A stretch of DNA of 64,000 nt from CPC320 sp002684375 (GCA_965662545.1 CBFIHZ010000007.1:54446-118445); one strand, 5' to 3'. Shown: positions 53,102 to 62,753, counted from the stretch's first letter. The notes: a model not told the origin generated them from the letters alone. Program-made: numbers and translations.

Positions 53102-54037
53102 ATGATCCTATGTTGCGGCGACGCCCTGATTGATATGATCCCTGCCACGACTGCGCAGGCGACCCGCGGTTTTACGCCGCTGCCTGGTGGGGCGGTATTC
53201 AACACCGCGATCTCATTGGGACGTCTTGGCGTGCCGGTAGAGATGCTAACAGGCATGTCCCAAGATCTGTTCGGCGCGCAGTTGACCCGCACCTTGACCG
53301 ACAGCAACGTCGGCACCAGATTTAACATCGTCAATACGCGCCCCACGACATTGGCTTTTGTCGAACTGACAGACGGCCATGCCAGCTATACATTTTACGA
53401 CGAAAACTCGGCAGGCCGGATGATTACCCCGACAGATTTACCCGCTCTGACCCCCGATATTACAACGCTTTATTTTGGGGGTATCAGCCTGTGCAACATC
53501 CCCGCAGCCGATACCTATCTGGCCTTGGCAGAGCGTGAGACATCTAAATGCGTGATCATGCTCGACCCCAATATCCGACCCGGTTTTATCACCGACGAGG
53601 CGGCATACCGCACGCGGTTGAGCGCAATTTTCGCAGTGGCAGATATTATCAAAGTCTCAGATGAAGACCTCGAATGGCTGATCCCCGGCCCTGCAGATAT
53701 CATGTCCAAATTGGCCCAACTGCAGGCAGGGCGGCAGGCAGTGATGATCCTCACATGCGGCAAAGATGGAGCGCGGGCACTCTTGCCCGATGGCACAGAC
53801 GTCGCGGTGAGCGTGCCACCCGCGGTCGTGGTCGACACGGTGGGGGCTGGCGATACGTTCAACGCCGGGGTTCTGGCACATCTGCACAGCGAACACAGCC
53901 TGACAAAAGCGGCAATCGGACAGCTGCGCGGGGCGCATATGACCAAAGCTTTAGAGTTTGGCGCAAAAGTGGCCGCCGTGACCGTGGCTCGGGCTGGTGC
54001 AAACCCGCCGTGGCGCCACGAAATTTCCGACGCCTGA
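53102..54037 (+). CDS. PfkB family carbohydrate kinase (fructokinase-like)
   Basis: The 311-residue protein is a ribokinase/PfkB-fold sugar kinase. The N-terminal CCGDALIDMIP and GGAVFNTAISLGRLG fit the substrate region and DTVGAGDTFNAG (about 240-251) holds the catalytic Asp and anion hole. Fructokinase is the most likely role, but other sugars are possible. It is divergent from the LysR gene with a 229-bp gap and precedes the serC leader. Confidence 0.88.
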   Translation: MILCCGDALIDMIPATTAQATRGFTPLPGGAVFNTAISLGRLGVPVEMLTGMSQDLFGAQLTRTLTDSNVGTRFNIVNTRPTTLAFVELTDGHASYTFYDENSAGRMITPTDLPALTPDITTLYFGGISLCNIPAADTYLALAERETSKCVIMLDPNIRPGFITDEAAYRTRLSAIFAVADIIKVSDEDLEWLIPGPADIMSKLAQLQAGRQAVMILTCGKDGARALLPDGTDVAVSVPPAVVVDTVGAGDTFNAGVLAHLHSEHSLTKAAIGQLRGAHMTKALEFGAKVAAVTVARAGANPPWRHEISDA

Positions 54038-54162
54038 CAAGTCGTAAAAACAGCTGACTGATCCCAAAAAGTTTCCGATCCGCGGCACTGCGCGGCCTAG
54101 ATTTTTGAATCTTTGCGCCAAAATTACATTAAGGCGCTTGCCTGTTCTCCTCCAGAGCCATA

Positions 54163-54197
54163 TCCCCAGCAGTGGGACACCCTTCCCCAACGAAGGG
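54163..54197 (+). promoter_or_regulatory. Candidate serC-motif leader RNA
   Basis: Two hairpins lie just ahead of serC: TCCC/GGGA (54163-54177) and a 6-bp stem CCCTTC/GAAGGG with loop CCCAAC (54180-54197). From memory this resembles the conserved serC motif described upstream of serC in alphaproteobacteria. The ribosome-binding site GGAAGGA follows ten bases later. No T-run follows, so control would be on translation or by a protein. Unverified without an Rfam search. Confidence 0.45.
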
Positions 54198-54221
54198 CAT
54201 TTATCTGGAAGGATAGCATAC

Positions 54222-55373
54222 ATGGCTATACAACACCCGGCCTCGCGGCCGGAAAATCCGCGTTTTTCGTCTGGCCCCTGTGCCAAACCCCCCACATTCA
54301 ACGTAAGCAAACTGGCAGACGCGCCTCTGGGTCGCAGTCACCGCGCCTCAGTTGGCAAAGCCCGTCTCAAAGCGGCAATTGACGGCACCCGCCAGATTCT
54401 AGGCATCCCCGACAATTACCGTGTCGGCATCGTGCCAGCCTCTGATACCGGGGCAGTGGAAATGGCGATGTGGTCACTGCTGGGGGCACGCAAGGTTGAA
54501 ATGGTCGCCTGGGAAAGCTTTGGCGCCGGATGGGTCACTGATGTTGTCAAACAGCTCAAGATCGACGCCGAGATTAAAGTCGCCGACTATGGCCAGATTG
54601 TTGATTTCGACACCATCGACTTTGATAATGACGTGGTGTTCACCTGGAACGGTACCACCTCGGGGGTGCGGTTGCCCGATGGTGACGCGATCCCGGCAAA
54701 GCGCGCCGGCCTGACGATTTGCGATGCCACCTCGGCGGCCTTCGCGATGGATCTGCCGTGGGACAAACTGGATGTGACCACGTTCAGTTGGCAAAAAGTG
54801 CTGGGCGGCGAGGCCGCGCACGGCATGATCATTCTCAGCCCACGTGCTGTAGCCCGGCTTGAAAGCTATAACCCACCTTGGCCCTTGCCAAAAATCTTCC
54901 GGCTAACCAAAGCGGGCAAATTGATTGAGGGAATCTTCGAAGGTGCCACAATCAACACGCCCTCGATGCTGGCGGTCGAAGATTACCTTTTGGCGCTTGA
55001 TTGGGCGCGTTCAGTTGGCGGGTTGACCGGGTTGATTGCCCGCGCTGATGCAAACGCGCAAGCGATCTGGGCCTTTTGCGACACGCGCAACTGGATTGCC
55101 AATCTGGCGCAGGATCCAGCCACACGATCAAACACCTCGGTCTGCGTTAAATTCACCGACCCGCGGATCACCGACGGCGCAGCCTTTGCCAAAGCGGTGG
55201 CAAAGCGGCTCGAAGCACAAGACGTCGCGCTGGATATCGGCGCATATCGCGACGCGCCGCCCGGTCTGCGTATCTGGTGCGGTGGCACTGTCGAGACCGC
55301 CGACATCGCGGCAATGCTGCCTTGGCTTGATTGGGCGTTCAACGTTGAGATTGCGGCGTTAAGCGCGGCATAA
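54222..55373 (+). CDS. serC: Phosphoserine aminotransferase
   Basis: SerC converts 3-phosphohydroxypyruvate to phosphoserine, the second step of serine synthesis. The 383-residue protein is the alphaproteobacterial type with PLGRSHRASVGKARLK, PASDTGAVEMAMW and the PLP Lys in FSWQKVLGGEAAHGM. The start at 54222 has GGAAGGA; the frame is open further upstream but through the leader hairpins. serA follows after 64 bases, giving the usual serC-serA order. Confidence 0.95.
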   Translation: MAIQHPASRPENPRFSSGPCAKPPTFNVSKLADAPLGRSHRASVGKARLKAAIDGTRQILGIPDNYRVGIVPASDTGAVEMAMWSLLGARKVEMVAWESFGAGWVTDVVKQLKIDAEIKVADYGQIVDFDTIDFDNDVVFTWNGTTSGVRLPDGDAIPAKRAGLTICDATSAAFAMDLPWDKLDVTTFSWQKVLGGEAAHGMIILSPRAVARLESYNPPWPLPKIFRLTKAGKLIEGIFEGATINTPSMLAVEDYLLALDWARSVGGLTGLIARADANAQAIWAFCDTRNWIANLAQDPATRSNTSVCVKFTDPRITDGAAFAKAVAKRLEAQDVALDIGAYRDAPPGLRIWCGGTVETADIAAMLPWLDWAFNVEIAALSAA

Positions 55374-55437
55374 ACCGCCGCCGCCCTTTTGCAGCCGCCA
55401 CCTGATCCTATCATTTTCTATTTACAGGAGAGCCCTC

Positions 55438-57033
55438 ATGGCCCCCAAAGTTCTTGTTTCCGACAAACTGTCCCCTACTGCTGTCCAGATTTTTCGCGAT
55501 CGTGGCATCGAGGTGGATTTCGAACCCGATCTGGGCAAAGACAAGGCCCGACTGGCCGAGGTTATTGGCCAGTATGACGGTCTTGCAATTCGTTCTGCGA
55601 CCAAGGTCACCGAAAAGATTCTAGCCGCCGCCGACCGCCTTAAAGTCGTCGGTCGCGCCGGTATCGGGGTCGATAATGTCGACCGTGACGCCGCCTCGAA
55701 AAAGGGCGTGATCGTGATGAATACGCCCTTTGGCAATATGATCACCACCGCCGAACATGCGATTGCAATGATGTTTGCTGTCGCCCGCCAAATCCCCGAA
55801 GCCAGCGCATCGACCCATGCCGGCAAATGGGAAAAATCCAAATTTATGGGGGTTGAGCTGACCGGGAAAACCCTCGGTGTGATCGGGGCAGGCAATATTG
55901 GCGGTATTGTCTGTGACAGGGCCCGTGGACTGAAGATGAAAGTTGTCGCCTATGATCCCTTCCTGTCTGAAGAAAAAGCCGACAAGATGGGCGTTGAAAA
56001 AGTCACACTTGAGACCCTGTTGACGCGGGCTGATTTTATCACTTTGCATGTGCCGCTGACCGAACAGACCAAAAACATCCTGTCGGCGGAAAATCTGGCC
56101 AAAACCAAAAAAGGCGTGCGCATCATCAACTGCGCCCGCGGTGGTTTGGTCGATGAACGCGCGCTAGCAGAATTGCTGGTGTCAGGCCATGTCGCAGGGG
56201 CAGCTTTCGATGTTTTCCAGACAGAGCCAGCCATAGAGAACCCGCTGTTTGATCTGCCCAATGTGGTCTGCACCCCGCATCTGGGCGCTGCCACCACCGA
56301 GGCGCAGGAAAATGTTGCGCTGCAAGTGGCCGAACAGATGTCGGATTATTTGCTAACCGGCGCGGTGACGAACGCGCTCAACATGCCATCGGTGACCGCA
56401 GAAGAGGCCAAGGTCATGGGCCCGTGGGTGACGCTTGCGACCCACTTGGGCGGTTTTGTTGGTCAGATGACCGACGAGCCAGTGACTGCAATCAACATCC
56501 TGTATGACGGGACGGTGTCTGAAATGAACCTCGAGGCGCTGAATTGCGCCGCTGTTGCCGGGATCATGAAACGGGCGAACCCTGACGTCAATATGGTCAG
56601 CGCTCCGGTAATTGCCAAAGATCGCGGCATTAAAATCAGCACCACACGTCAGGATAAGGCCGGTACTTTTGATGGCTATATTAAAGTCACCGTGGTCACC
56701 GCCAATCGTGAACGCTCAGTTGCTGGCACGGTGTTCAGCGATGGCAAGCCGCGGTTTATCCAAATCAAAGGCATCAATATAGACGCCGAAATTGGTGCAC
56801 ATATGCTGTATACCACCAATAAAGACGTGCCAGGCATCATCGGCACATTGGGTCAGACCATGGGCGAAAACGGCGTCAATATCGCCAACTTTACCCTCGG
56901 GCGCGCCGCCGCGGGTGGCGAGGCAATTGCCCTTTTGTATGTCGACCACCCTGTGGCATCCGAGGTTTTGGGCAAGCTTGAAGCGACAGGATTGTTTCAA
57001 CAGGTCAAACCACTGCAGTTTGACATTGGTTGA
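55438..57033 (+). CDS. serA: D-3-phosphoglycerate dehydrogenase
   Basis: SerA oxidises 3-phosphoglycerate, the committed step of serine synthesis. The 531-residue protein is the long type: catalytic and NAD domains (GRAGIGVDNVDRDAA, VIGAGNIGGIV, NCARGGLVDE, TPHLGAATTEAQ), an allosteric substrate-binding domain and a C-terminal ACT domain (about 455-531) for serine feedback. ACAGGAG precedes the ATG. It is the second gene of the serC operon. Confidence 0.97.
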   Translation: MAPKVLVSDKLSPTAVQIFRDRGIEVDFEPDLGKDKARLAEVIGQYDGLAIRSATKVTEKILAAADRLKVVGRAGIGVDNVDRDAASKKGVIVMNTPFGNMITTAEHAIAMMFAVARQIPEASASTHAGKWEKSKFMGVELTGKTLGVIGAGNIGGIVCDRARGLKMKVVAYDPFLSEEKADKMGVEKVTLETLLTRADFITLHVPLTEQTKNILSAENLAKTKKGVRIINCARGGLVDERALAELLVSGHVAGAAFDVFQTEPAIENPLFDLPNVVCTPHLGAATTEAQENVALQVAEQMSDYLLTGAVTNALNMPSVTAEEAKVMGPWVTLATHLGGFVGQMTDEPVTAINILYDGTVSEMNLEALNCAAVAGIMKRANPDVNMVSAPVIAKDRGIKISTTRQDKAGTFDGYIKVTVVTANRERSVAGTVFSDGKPRFIQIKGINIDAEIGAHMLYTTNKDVPGIIGTLGQTMGENGVNIANFTLGRAAAGGEAIALLYVDHPVASEVLGKLEATGLFQQVKPLQFDIG

Positions 57034-57050
57034 TCCACTGACATAACACC

Positions 57051-57080
57051 GTCATACGCCAGCTATGTTTGGCGTGTGAC
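57051..57080 (+). terminator. Hairpin downstream of serA
   Basis: GTCATACGCC (57051-57060) pairs with GGCGTGTGAC (57071-57080) in a 10-bp stem with one G-T pair. It begins 17 bases after the serA stop. There is no T-run, so termination may be partial or Rho-dependent. Confidence 0.5.
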
Positions 57081-57115
57081 GCCACGCCCGAACCCCGCAA
57101 CCCAGAGTTCCAAAA

Positions 57116-57853
57116 ATGACCCAGCCTCTCTATGCCCTTGGCGATATCCACGGCCAGTTTGATATGCTCCAAGAGGCATTGGCACGCATCGAGCATGATG
57201 GTGGCCCTGATGCCGCCGTGGTGTTTATCGGTGATTTGACCGACCGGGGTCCCAACAGCCGTCAGGTGATCGAACATCTGATCAACCAGATCGCAGAGGG
57301 CAAGAACTGGACAGTCATCAAGGGCAATCACGATCGGATGTTTGGCTGGTTTCTGCAAGACCATCCGAAGTTTGATATGGAATTGCCGGTCGGGGTGGAC
57401 TGGCTGAACCCGCGTCTGGGTGGCGATAAAACCTTGGCCTCTTATGGGGTCAATATCGATGAAACCAGCCGCTATTATCAGGTGCATGCGGCCGCGCGTG
57501 CTGCTGTTCCGGCCGAACATCTGGCGTTTTTGAACGGTCTGCCTCTACACTATGAAACCGAGGATTATATATTTGTGCATGCAGGCATCCGCCCCGATGT
57601 GGCGTTGGCAGATCAGACGGAACGCGATCGGCTGTGGATTCGCGAACCGTTTCTCAGCCACAGCGCGCCGCACGCAAAGATGATCATCCACGGCCACACA
57701 GCACTTGAGGCGCCACAGCTTTATTCAAACCGGTTGAACCTGGATGGTGGCGCGGGCTATGGCCGACCGCTGACCCCAGTGGTGATCGACAGAAAGCAGA
57801 TATTTTGTCTTGGCCCGCACGGGCGAAAGCGCCTTAGGCACAGCGCTCTTTAG
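57116..57853 (+). CDS. Metallophosphoesterase (PPP-like protein phosphatase)
   Basis: The 245-residue protein has the full calcineurin-like motif set: GDIHGQFD (residues 8-15), GDLTDRGPNS (41-50), GNHDRM near 72-77, HAGIRPD near 156-162 and GHT. It resembles bacterial serine/threonine phosphatases that bind two metal ions. The biological substrate is unknown. It starts 82 bases after serA and may or may not share its transcript. Confidence 0.9.
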   Translation: MTQPLYALGDIHGQFDMLQEALARIEHDGGPDAAVVFIGDLTDRGPNSRQVIEHLINQIAEGKNWTVIKGNHDRMFGWFLQDHPKFDMELPVGVDWLNPRLGGDKTLASYGVNIDETSRYYQVHAAARAAVPAEHLAFLNGLPLHYETEDYIFVHAGIRPDVALADQTERDRLWIREPFLSHSAPHAKMIIHGHTALEAPQLYSNRLNLDGGAGYGRPLTPVVIDRKQIFCLGPHGRKRLRHSAL

Positions 57854-57854
57854 A

Positions 57855-57902
57855 TCAAAAGGCCACTTTACCTGTCATTATAACGGCCACCTGACCTGTC
57901 AT
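57855..57902. repeat. Imperfect 24-bp tandem duplication between two convergent genes
   Basis: Units 57855-57878 and 57879-57902 match at 19 of 24 positions and each end in CCTGTCAT. On the minus strand they encode the similar peptides MTGQVAVI and MTGKVAF ending in a stop. The surrounding 178 bp have no intact gene; this could be a coding remnant. Confidence 0.5.
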
Positions 57903-58031
57903 CGCAAAAGCGCGCGCATCCAAACGTCTCACCCCCGCAGACTGTAAAAGCGATGCCCGCCATGACCATTGCGGAGGCGATCTGCGCCACAGCCAGAGCA
58001 GATGGGCCAAAACAGACTATGGCATTTGGGT

Positions 58032-59216
58032 TTAGATCCCCACGTCGACGATAGCTTGTGCCAAAATAGGAACAGAGGTCGCGTTGAGACCGGCAATATT
58101 CATCCGGCTGTCGCCCACCATATAGATCGCATGTTCCACACGCAGACGCTCGACCATATCGGGTGTGGTGCCCAGCCGCGAGAACATGCCGCGATGCTGT
58201 GCCAAAAAGCCGAACCGGTCGGATCCGGCGCGGCTTTGCAGCTCGGTTGCTAAGCTCTGGCGTAAATCCAGCATGCCCAGACGCACCTGTTCCAGTTCGG
58301 CTTTCCAATCTGCACAAAGCGCCGGATCATTGAGCACGATCGTGACTAGGCGCGCACCATGATCCGGTGGAAAAGAAAAATTCTGCCGGTTGAGATAGGC
58401 CAATGTGCCTTGGGTCACCAATTGTTTTGAAACATCCTGAGAGATGGCCATCAACAAACCCGTCCGTTCGCGGTAAATCCCAAAGTTCTTTGAACAGCTG
58501 GCAGCGATAATCGTCTCGGGTAGGGATGCGGCAATCAGCCGGGTGGCGGCGGCATCTTCTTCCAGCCCGTCACCAAAACCTTGATAGGCAATATCAATCA
58601 TCGGTGTTGCACCGGATTTGGCCAGTAAATCCACCACTGACTGCCATTGCGCCGTGTTTAAATTTGCACCGGTTGGATTGTGGCAGCACCCATGTAATAA
58701 TACCACATCACCGGCTTTGGCCTGTGCCAAATCCGCAGTCATACCCTCAAAATCAACACCGCAAGTCGCCTCGTCAAAATAGCGGTAGGGCACCATTTCG
58801 ATTCCGAGATAACGCAACATTGACACGTGGTTCGGCCATGTTGGATTCGACACAAAAACCCGCACATCGGGATTGGCCAGCCGGGCCAGCTCAAATGCCT
58901 GACGCACCGCACCAGTGCCGCCGGGGGTGGCGGCGGCAGCGACTGCGCCGCGCGGCACCGCATCGCCCAGTACCATCTGGATCATACCATCCGAAAAGGC
59001 CGGATCGCCGGTCAAACCAACATAGGATTTTGTGGTCTCATCCTGCCACAACTGATGTTCGGCGGCTTTTACCGCGCGCATCACTGGGGTTACACCCTCG
59101 GCGTTTTTATACACCCCGACGCCAAGATCAATTTTTTGCGGTCTTGGGTCTTCTTTGAACTTTTGCACAAGAGCCAGAATTTTATCGGCAGGTTGTGGTT
59201 TCAAAGTCTCAAACAT
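58032..59216 (-). CDS. Aromatic/aspartate aminotransferase (class I)
   Basis: This 394-residue PLP enzyme belongs to the aspartate/tyrosine aminotransferase group I: TPGGTGAVRQAFELA, HGCCHNPTGANL, and the PLP Lys in SCSKNFGIYRERTG. It is of the TyrB/AspC type and probably works on aromatic amino acids and aspartate. The start at 59216 shares a base with the sulfurtransferase stop (TGATG), so they are coupled. The frame extends to 59261 but that reading has atypical residues. Confidence 0.92.
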   Translation of the reverse strand: MFETLKPQPADKILALVQKFKEDPRPQKIDLGVGVYKNAEGVTPVMRAVKAAEHQLWQDETTKSYVGLTGDPAFSDGMIQMVLGDAVPRGAVAAAATPGGTGAVRQAFELARLANPDVRVFVSNPTWPNHVSMLRYLGIEMVPYRYFDEATCGVDFEGMTADLAQAKAGDVVLLHGCCHNPTGANLNTAQWQSVVDLLAKSGATPMIDIAYQGFGDGLEEDAAATRLIAASLPETIIAASCSKNFGIYRERTGLLMAISQDVSKQLVTQGTLAYLNRQNFSFPPDHGARLVTIVLNDPALCADWKAELEQVRLGMLDLRQSLATELQSRAGSDRFGFLAQHRGMFSRLGTTPDMVERLRVEHAIYMVGDSRMNIAGLNATSVPILAQAIVDVGI

Positions 59217-60073
59217 CAATTGTCTCCTGTGGCGACGGGCAAGGTCGGGGACATGCCCCATTCAGACCACGAACCGTCATATAGTGAATGATTGGTTTTG
59301 CCGATGCGTTGCATCGCAAGATTGAGAATTGCCGCCGTAACGCCAGAGCCACAGCTGGTAATCGCCGGCTTTGCCAGATCAACACCGGCATCGACAAACA
59401 CCTGCCGCAACACATCGGGATCTTTCATCGTGTTGTCGGATCGTAACAGATCGCGGTAACAGACATTCTTCGAACCCGGGATATGTCCCGAGCGCAACCC
59501 GGCCCGCGGTTCGGGCGCTGTTCCGGCAAAGCGCGTCGCAGCGCGGGCATCAATGATTTCATAATCCCCAAGTTTGGCCGCTGCCGACACTTGTGTCACG
59601 TCGCGCACCATCTGGTTTTGTCGCCGCACTGTCATATGACGGTCGCGAATAACCGGCGCCATATCTTCGGTTGGGTGCCCCTCGGCCTGCCATTTCGGCA
59701 AACCACCATCCAGCACCGCGATGTCACTGTGCCCCATCAGTTGAAACAGCCACCAGACCCGGGCAGCCGAGAAAAGTCCCGCACCGTCATAAACCACAAT
59801 CTGATGGCCATCTCCGACGCCCATAGCACGGACCCGTGACATGAATTTTTCCACTGGCGGCACCATATGCGGCAACTCCGAGCGATGGTCGCTCACCTCA
59901 TCGATATCAAAAAACCGGGCACCAGGAATATGTGCGTTATTATATTCCTCGCGCCCGTTGCGTGCCATATCGGGCAGATACCACGATGCATCGAGCAGGC
60001 GCAGGTCTGGATCTTTCAGATGCGCCATAAGCCAACTGGTCGAAACCAGTGTTTTTGGATCATCATTGCTCAT
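59216..60073 (-). CDS. sseA: 3-mercaptopyruvate sulfurtransferase
   Basis: The 285-residue protein has two rhodanese domains. The active-site loop SCGSGVTA in the second domain is of the mercaptopyruvate type (CG[ST]GVT), rather than the thiosulfate type. The enzyme moves sulfur from 3-mercaptopyruvate to an acceptor. It is paired with an aminotransferase gene, which could make mercaptopyruvate from cysteine, so the two genes may act in cysteine catabolism. Confidence 0.93.
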   Translation of the reverse strand: MSNDDPKTLVSTSWLMAHLKDPDLRLLDASWYLPDMARNGREEYNNAHIPGARFFDIDEVSDHRSELPHMVPPVEKFMSRVRAMGVGDGHQIVVYDGAGLFSAARVWWLFQLMGHSDIAVLDGGLPKWQAEGHPTEDMAPVIRDRHMTVRRQNQMVRDVTQVSAAAKLGDYEIIDARAATRFAGTAPEPRAGLRSGHIPGSKNVCYRDLLRSDNTMKDPDVLRQVFVDAGVDLAKPAITSCGSGVTAAILNLAMQRIGKTNHSLYDGSWSEWGMSPTLPVATGDN

Positions 60074-60219
60074 ATTGACCCCCTATAAGTGTTTAGTAAG
60101 TGCATAGGACGGCAAAACAAAACTGGCAAGGCCTATGCCGTATGACGGCGAAGTTCACCCACATATACCAGTATCAAAGTCTTAAAGACACTGTGGCACA
60201 AGCTTCGGTCGACTAAGGA

Positions 60220-60696
60220 TTATTCCCCGTGGCGCAGCAGGCGCTGTTTCTGCCGGCCCCAATCGCGCTTGGCGCTATCGGCGCGTTTGTCATAGTTCTT
60301 TTTACCCTTGGCAATACCGATCTTCATCTTCACCTTGCCGCGATGGTTGAAATACATCACCAGAGGAACCAAAGTCATTCCCTTGCGCTGGGTATCAGAC
60401 CAAAGACGCGCCAGTTCCTTGCGTTTCACCAAAAGCTTGCGCCGCCGACGTTCTTCGTGACCCCAAGTCTTGGCCTGCTCATACGGGGCGATATAGCTAT
60501 TGACCAACCATAGTTCAGCGTCTTCCACTGCGGCATAGCTCTCGGCGACATTGGCACTGTTGACCCGCAGCGATTTCACCTCTGAGCCCTGCAGCAACAC
60601 ACCACATTCCAGATCGTCCTCGATGGCATAATCATACCGCGCCCGGCGGTTCTCGGCGATAATTTTGTAATTCGGATCTGATTTTGTCTGTGCCAT
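60220..60696 (-). CDS. smpB: SsrA-binding protein SmpB
   Basis: SmpB binds tmRNA and brings it to stalled ribosomes for trans-translation. The 158-residue protein has NRRARYDYAIEDDLECGVLLQGSEVKSLR at the N-terminus and the basic C-terminal tail KKNYDKRADSAKRDWGRQK that enters the mRNA channel. The tmRNA gene is not in this window. A gap of 146 bp with short inverted repeats separates it from sseA. Confidence 0.96.
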   Translation of the reverse strand: MAQTKSDPNYKIIAENRRARYDYAIEDDLECGVLLQGSEVKSLRVNSANVAESYAAVEDAELWLVNSYIAPYEQAKTWGHEERRRRKLLVKRKELARLWSDTQRKGMTLVPLVMYFNHRGKVKMKIGIAKGKKNYDKRADSAKRDWGRQKQRLLRHGE

Positions 60697-60842
60697 GATC
60701 GCGATTTCCTACACCCGTAGCGCCACACTGTCCAGCAACAGCAGAGCAAGACATCAAGCAAAACCCGCACCGGCAACGATTTTCCTAGACAGGCTTCTCC
60801 ACAGACATAATATGGACACATTGTTAACCTGAAAGCACCTCC

Positions 60843-62195
60843 ATGAAAGACGATAATTTTCTGAAAGAAAATAACGCCCGCCACCTGTGGCATCCAATGG
60901 GGCACCCCGGTGATGCGCAGATCAATGCGCCGAAAATCATCAAGGGGGCCGACGGCGCGCATATCACCGATATCGATGACCACCGCGTGGTGGATGCGGT
61001 CGGCGGGCTGTGGTGTGTCAATCTGGGCTATTCCAACGATATCGTAAAAGACGCTATCGCGGGTCAGCTCTATCAGTTGCCTTATTATTCTGCCTTTGCC
61101 GGCACCAGCAATCCCACCGCAATCGAGGCCTCTTATGCGGTGCGCGATTTTTTTGCCAATGACGGCATGAGCCGGGTGTTTTTCACCTCGGGCGGGTCAG
61201 ATTCAGTGGAAACCTGCCTGCGACTGGCCCGGCAATATCATCGCCTGCGCGGCGAACCGACCCGCAGCAAGTTTCTATCACTGAAAAAAGGCTATCACGG
61301 CACCCATTTTGGCGGTGCCTCGGTCAATGGCAACAACCGCTTTCGCATCGCCTATGAGCCGCTATTGCCGGGCTGTTTTCACCTTCCGAGCCCCTATACA
61401 TATCGCAATCCGTTTAATCAAAGCGACCCGGCCAAATTGGCCCAGTCGATTGCCAACGCCATGGAGGATGAGATCGCCTTTCAGGGCGCCAACACGATTG
61501 CCGCCTTCATCATGGAGCCAATCCAAGGTGCTGGCGGGGTGATTGTGCCGGATCCGTCGCTGATGCCCCTGCTGCGTGACATCTGCGACCGCCACGGCAT
61601 TTTAATGATTTCAGACGAGGTGATCACCGGATTTGGCCGCAGCGGCGACTGGTCGGGCGCGCGCCACTGGGGGGTCAAACCCGATATGATGTGTATCGCC
61701 AAAGGCATCACCTCGGGCTATTTTCCGGTTGGTGCAGCGTTAATGAGCGATAAGATCGCCGAAGTATTTGAAAGCGACACCACCGGCGAGGGGGCGATTT
61801 TTCACGGCTATACCTATTCGGCCCATCCCGTGGGGGCGGCCGCCGTGGTGGCCTGCCTGTCGGAAACCCTGCGCTTGGATACCAAAACCAACGCCGCGGC
61901 GCGGGGTGCTCAGCTGTATCAAGGCGCGCTTAAACTGGCGGAAAAATATGATGTCATCGGGGATGTGCGCGGTGGCCACGGGTTGATGACCGGCATCGAA
62001 CTGGTCAGTGACAAAGCTGCCAAAACGCCGATGGACAACGCCACAATGAAACGGCTGCATCAGACGGTCTATGAGGCCGGAACCATGGTGCGGCTGGGGA
62101 TGCACAACATCCTGATGTCGCCGCCGTTGACCATCACCGAGGCCGAGGTTGACACCGTGCTTGCATCGCTTGACGCGGGGTTGGCCAGTCTCTAG
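60843..62195 (+). CDS. Class III aminotransferase (omega-aminotransferase)
   Basis: This 450-residue PLP enzyme of fold type I has SDEVITGFGRSGDW (PLP Asp region) and the PLP Lys in CIAKGITSGYFPVGAAL near residue 280. The N-terminal LWHPMGHP is typical of omega-transaminases acting on pyruvate with amines such as taurine, beta-alanine or polyamines. The specific substrate cannot be read. No close operon partner is present. Confidence 0.9.
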   Translation: MKDDNFLKENNARHLWHPMGHPGDAQINAPKIIKGADGAHITDIDDHRVVDAVGGLWCVNLGYSNDIVKDAIAGQLYQLPYYSAFAGTSNPTAIEASYAVRDFFANDGMSRVFFTSGGSDSVETCLRLARQYHRLRGEPTRSKFLSLKKGYHGTHFGGASVNGNNRFRIAYEPLLPGCFHLPSPYTYRNPFNQSDPAKLAQSIANAMEDEIAFQGANTIAAFIMEPIQGAGGVIVPDPSLMPLLRDICDRHGILMISDEVITGFGRSGDWSGARHWGVKPDMMCIAKGITSGYFPVGAALMSDKIAEVFESDTTGEGAIFHGYTYSAHPVGAAAVVACLSETLRLDTKTNAAARGAQLYQGALKLAEKYDVIGDVRGGHGLMTGIELVSDKAAKTPMDNATMKRLHQTVYEAGTMVRLGMHNILMSPPLTITEAEVDTVLASLDAGLASL

Positions 62196-62205
62196 CTGGC
62201 AAGTC

Positions 62206-62264
62206 CCCAGTTTCCAGCCCACGGGTCTTCAGCCCACAAGTGCTCAGCCCACAAGTCCTCAGTC
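62206..62264. repeat. 15-bp tandem repeat between aminotransferase and OsmC genes
   Basis: Three units beginning CAGCCCAC (62215-62229, 62230-62244, 62245-62259) plus a partial fourth fill the short gap after the aminotransferase stop and touch the stop of the convergent OsmC gene. A degenerate unit precedes them. Confidence 0.75.
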
Positions 62265-62717
62265 CAGATGCGTGATAATCTCGGATTTGACTGAATTGGC
62301 GATAAAGCACAGCTTGTGGGCGCGGTGGTGCAAATCTGACAGTGCGGTGCTGTCGGGCGCCGCACCCTGCCATACGGCTTTGGGATACAAATGCACAGTC
62401 TGCATCCAATCGCCAGCGTCACCGGTTTTACCCATCTCGCCCACTGCCTGATCGCGGTAGCTGTCGACGACAAACCCCGCCTGCCGCGCCAGATCCAGAA
62501 AAAACAGCATGTGACATGACGCCAGTGCAGCCACAAAGGCCTCTTCTGGGTCAACCGCATCGGCGCGCGAAAACGGCAGCGGCACCACATCGGGCGCGGC
62601 CGAGGCGGTCACGCTGACCCCACCGTCAAACTGCCAAAGATGCGCGCGGCTGTATCTGCCACCAGTAAAAACATCATCACCCCGATTCCATATAACGGTG
62701 GCGCTGTGATGGGACAT
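62259..62717 (-). CDS. OsmC family protein
   Basis: The 152-residue OsmC/Ohr-fold protein has an active-site Cys in FVAALASCHMLFFLDLARQAGF (about 69-90), where the second Cys of true peroxidases is replaced by a position in the later helix that I cannot confirm. The YhfA branch of the family is likely. These reduce hydroperoxides or have unknown roles. AGGAG precedes the ATG. It is convergent with the aminotransferase. Confidence 0.88.
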   Translation of the reverse strand: MSHHSATVIWNRGDDVFTGGRYSRAHLWQFDGGVSVTASAAPDVVPLPFSRADAVDPEEAFVAALASCHMLFFLDLARQAGFVVDSYRDQAVGEMGKTGDAGDWMQTVHLYPKAVWQGAAPDSTALSDLHHRAHKLCFIANSVKSEIITHLD

Positions 62718-62753
62718 TTGGAGGCTCCTGTTGTGGTGATGATCTATGGTCTG

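Noticed and set aside
60074..60219. Inverted repeats (GCATAGG/CCTATGC and GCCGT/ACGGC) as a terminator or tmRNA fragment
   Set aside because: Stems are short, the T-run is not adjacent and the sequence does not resemble tmRNA.
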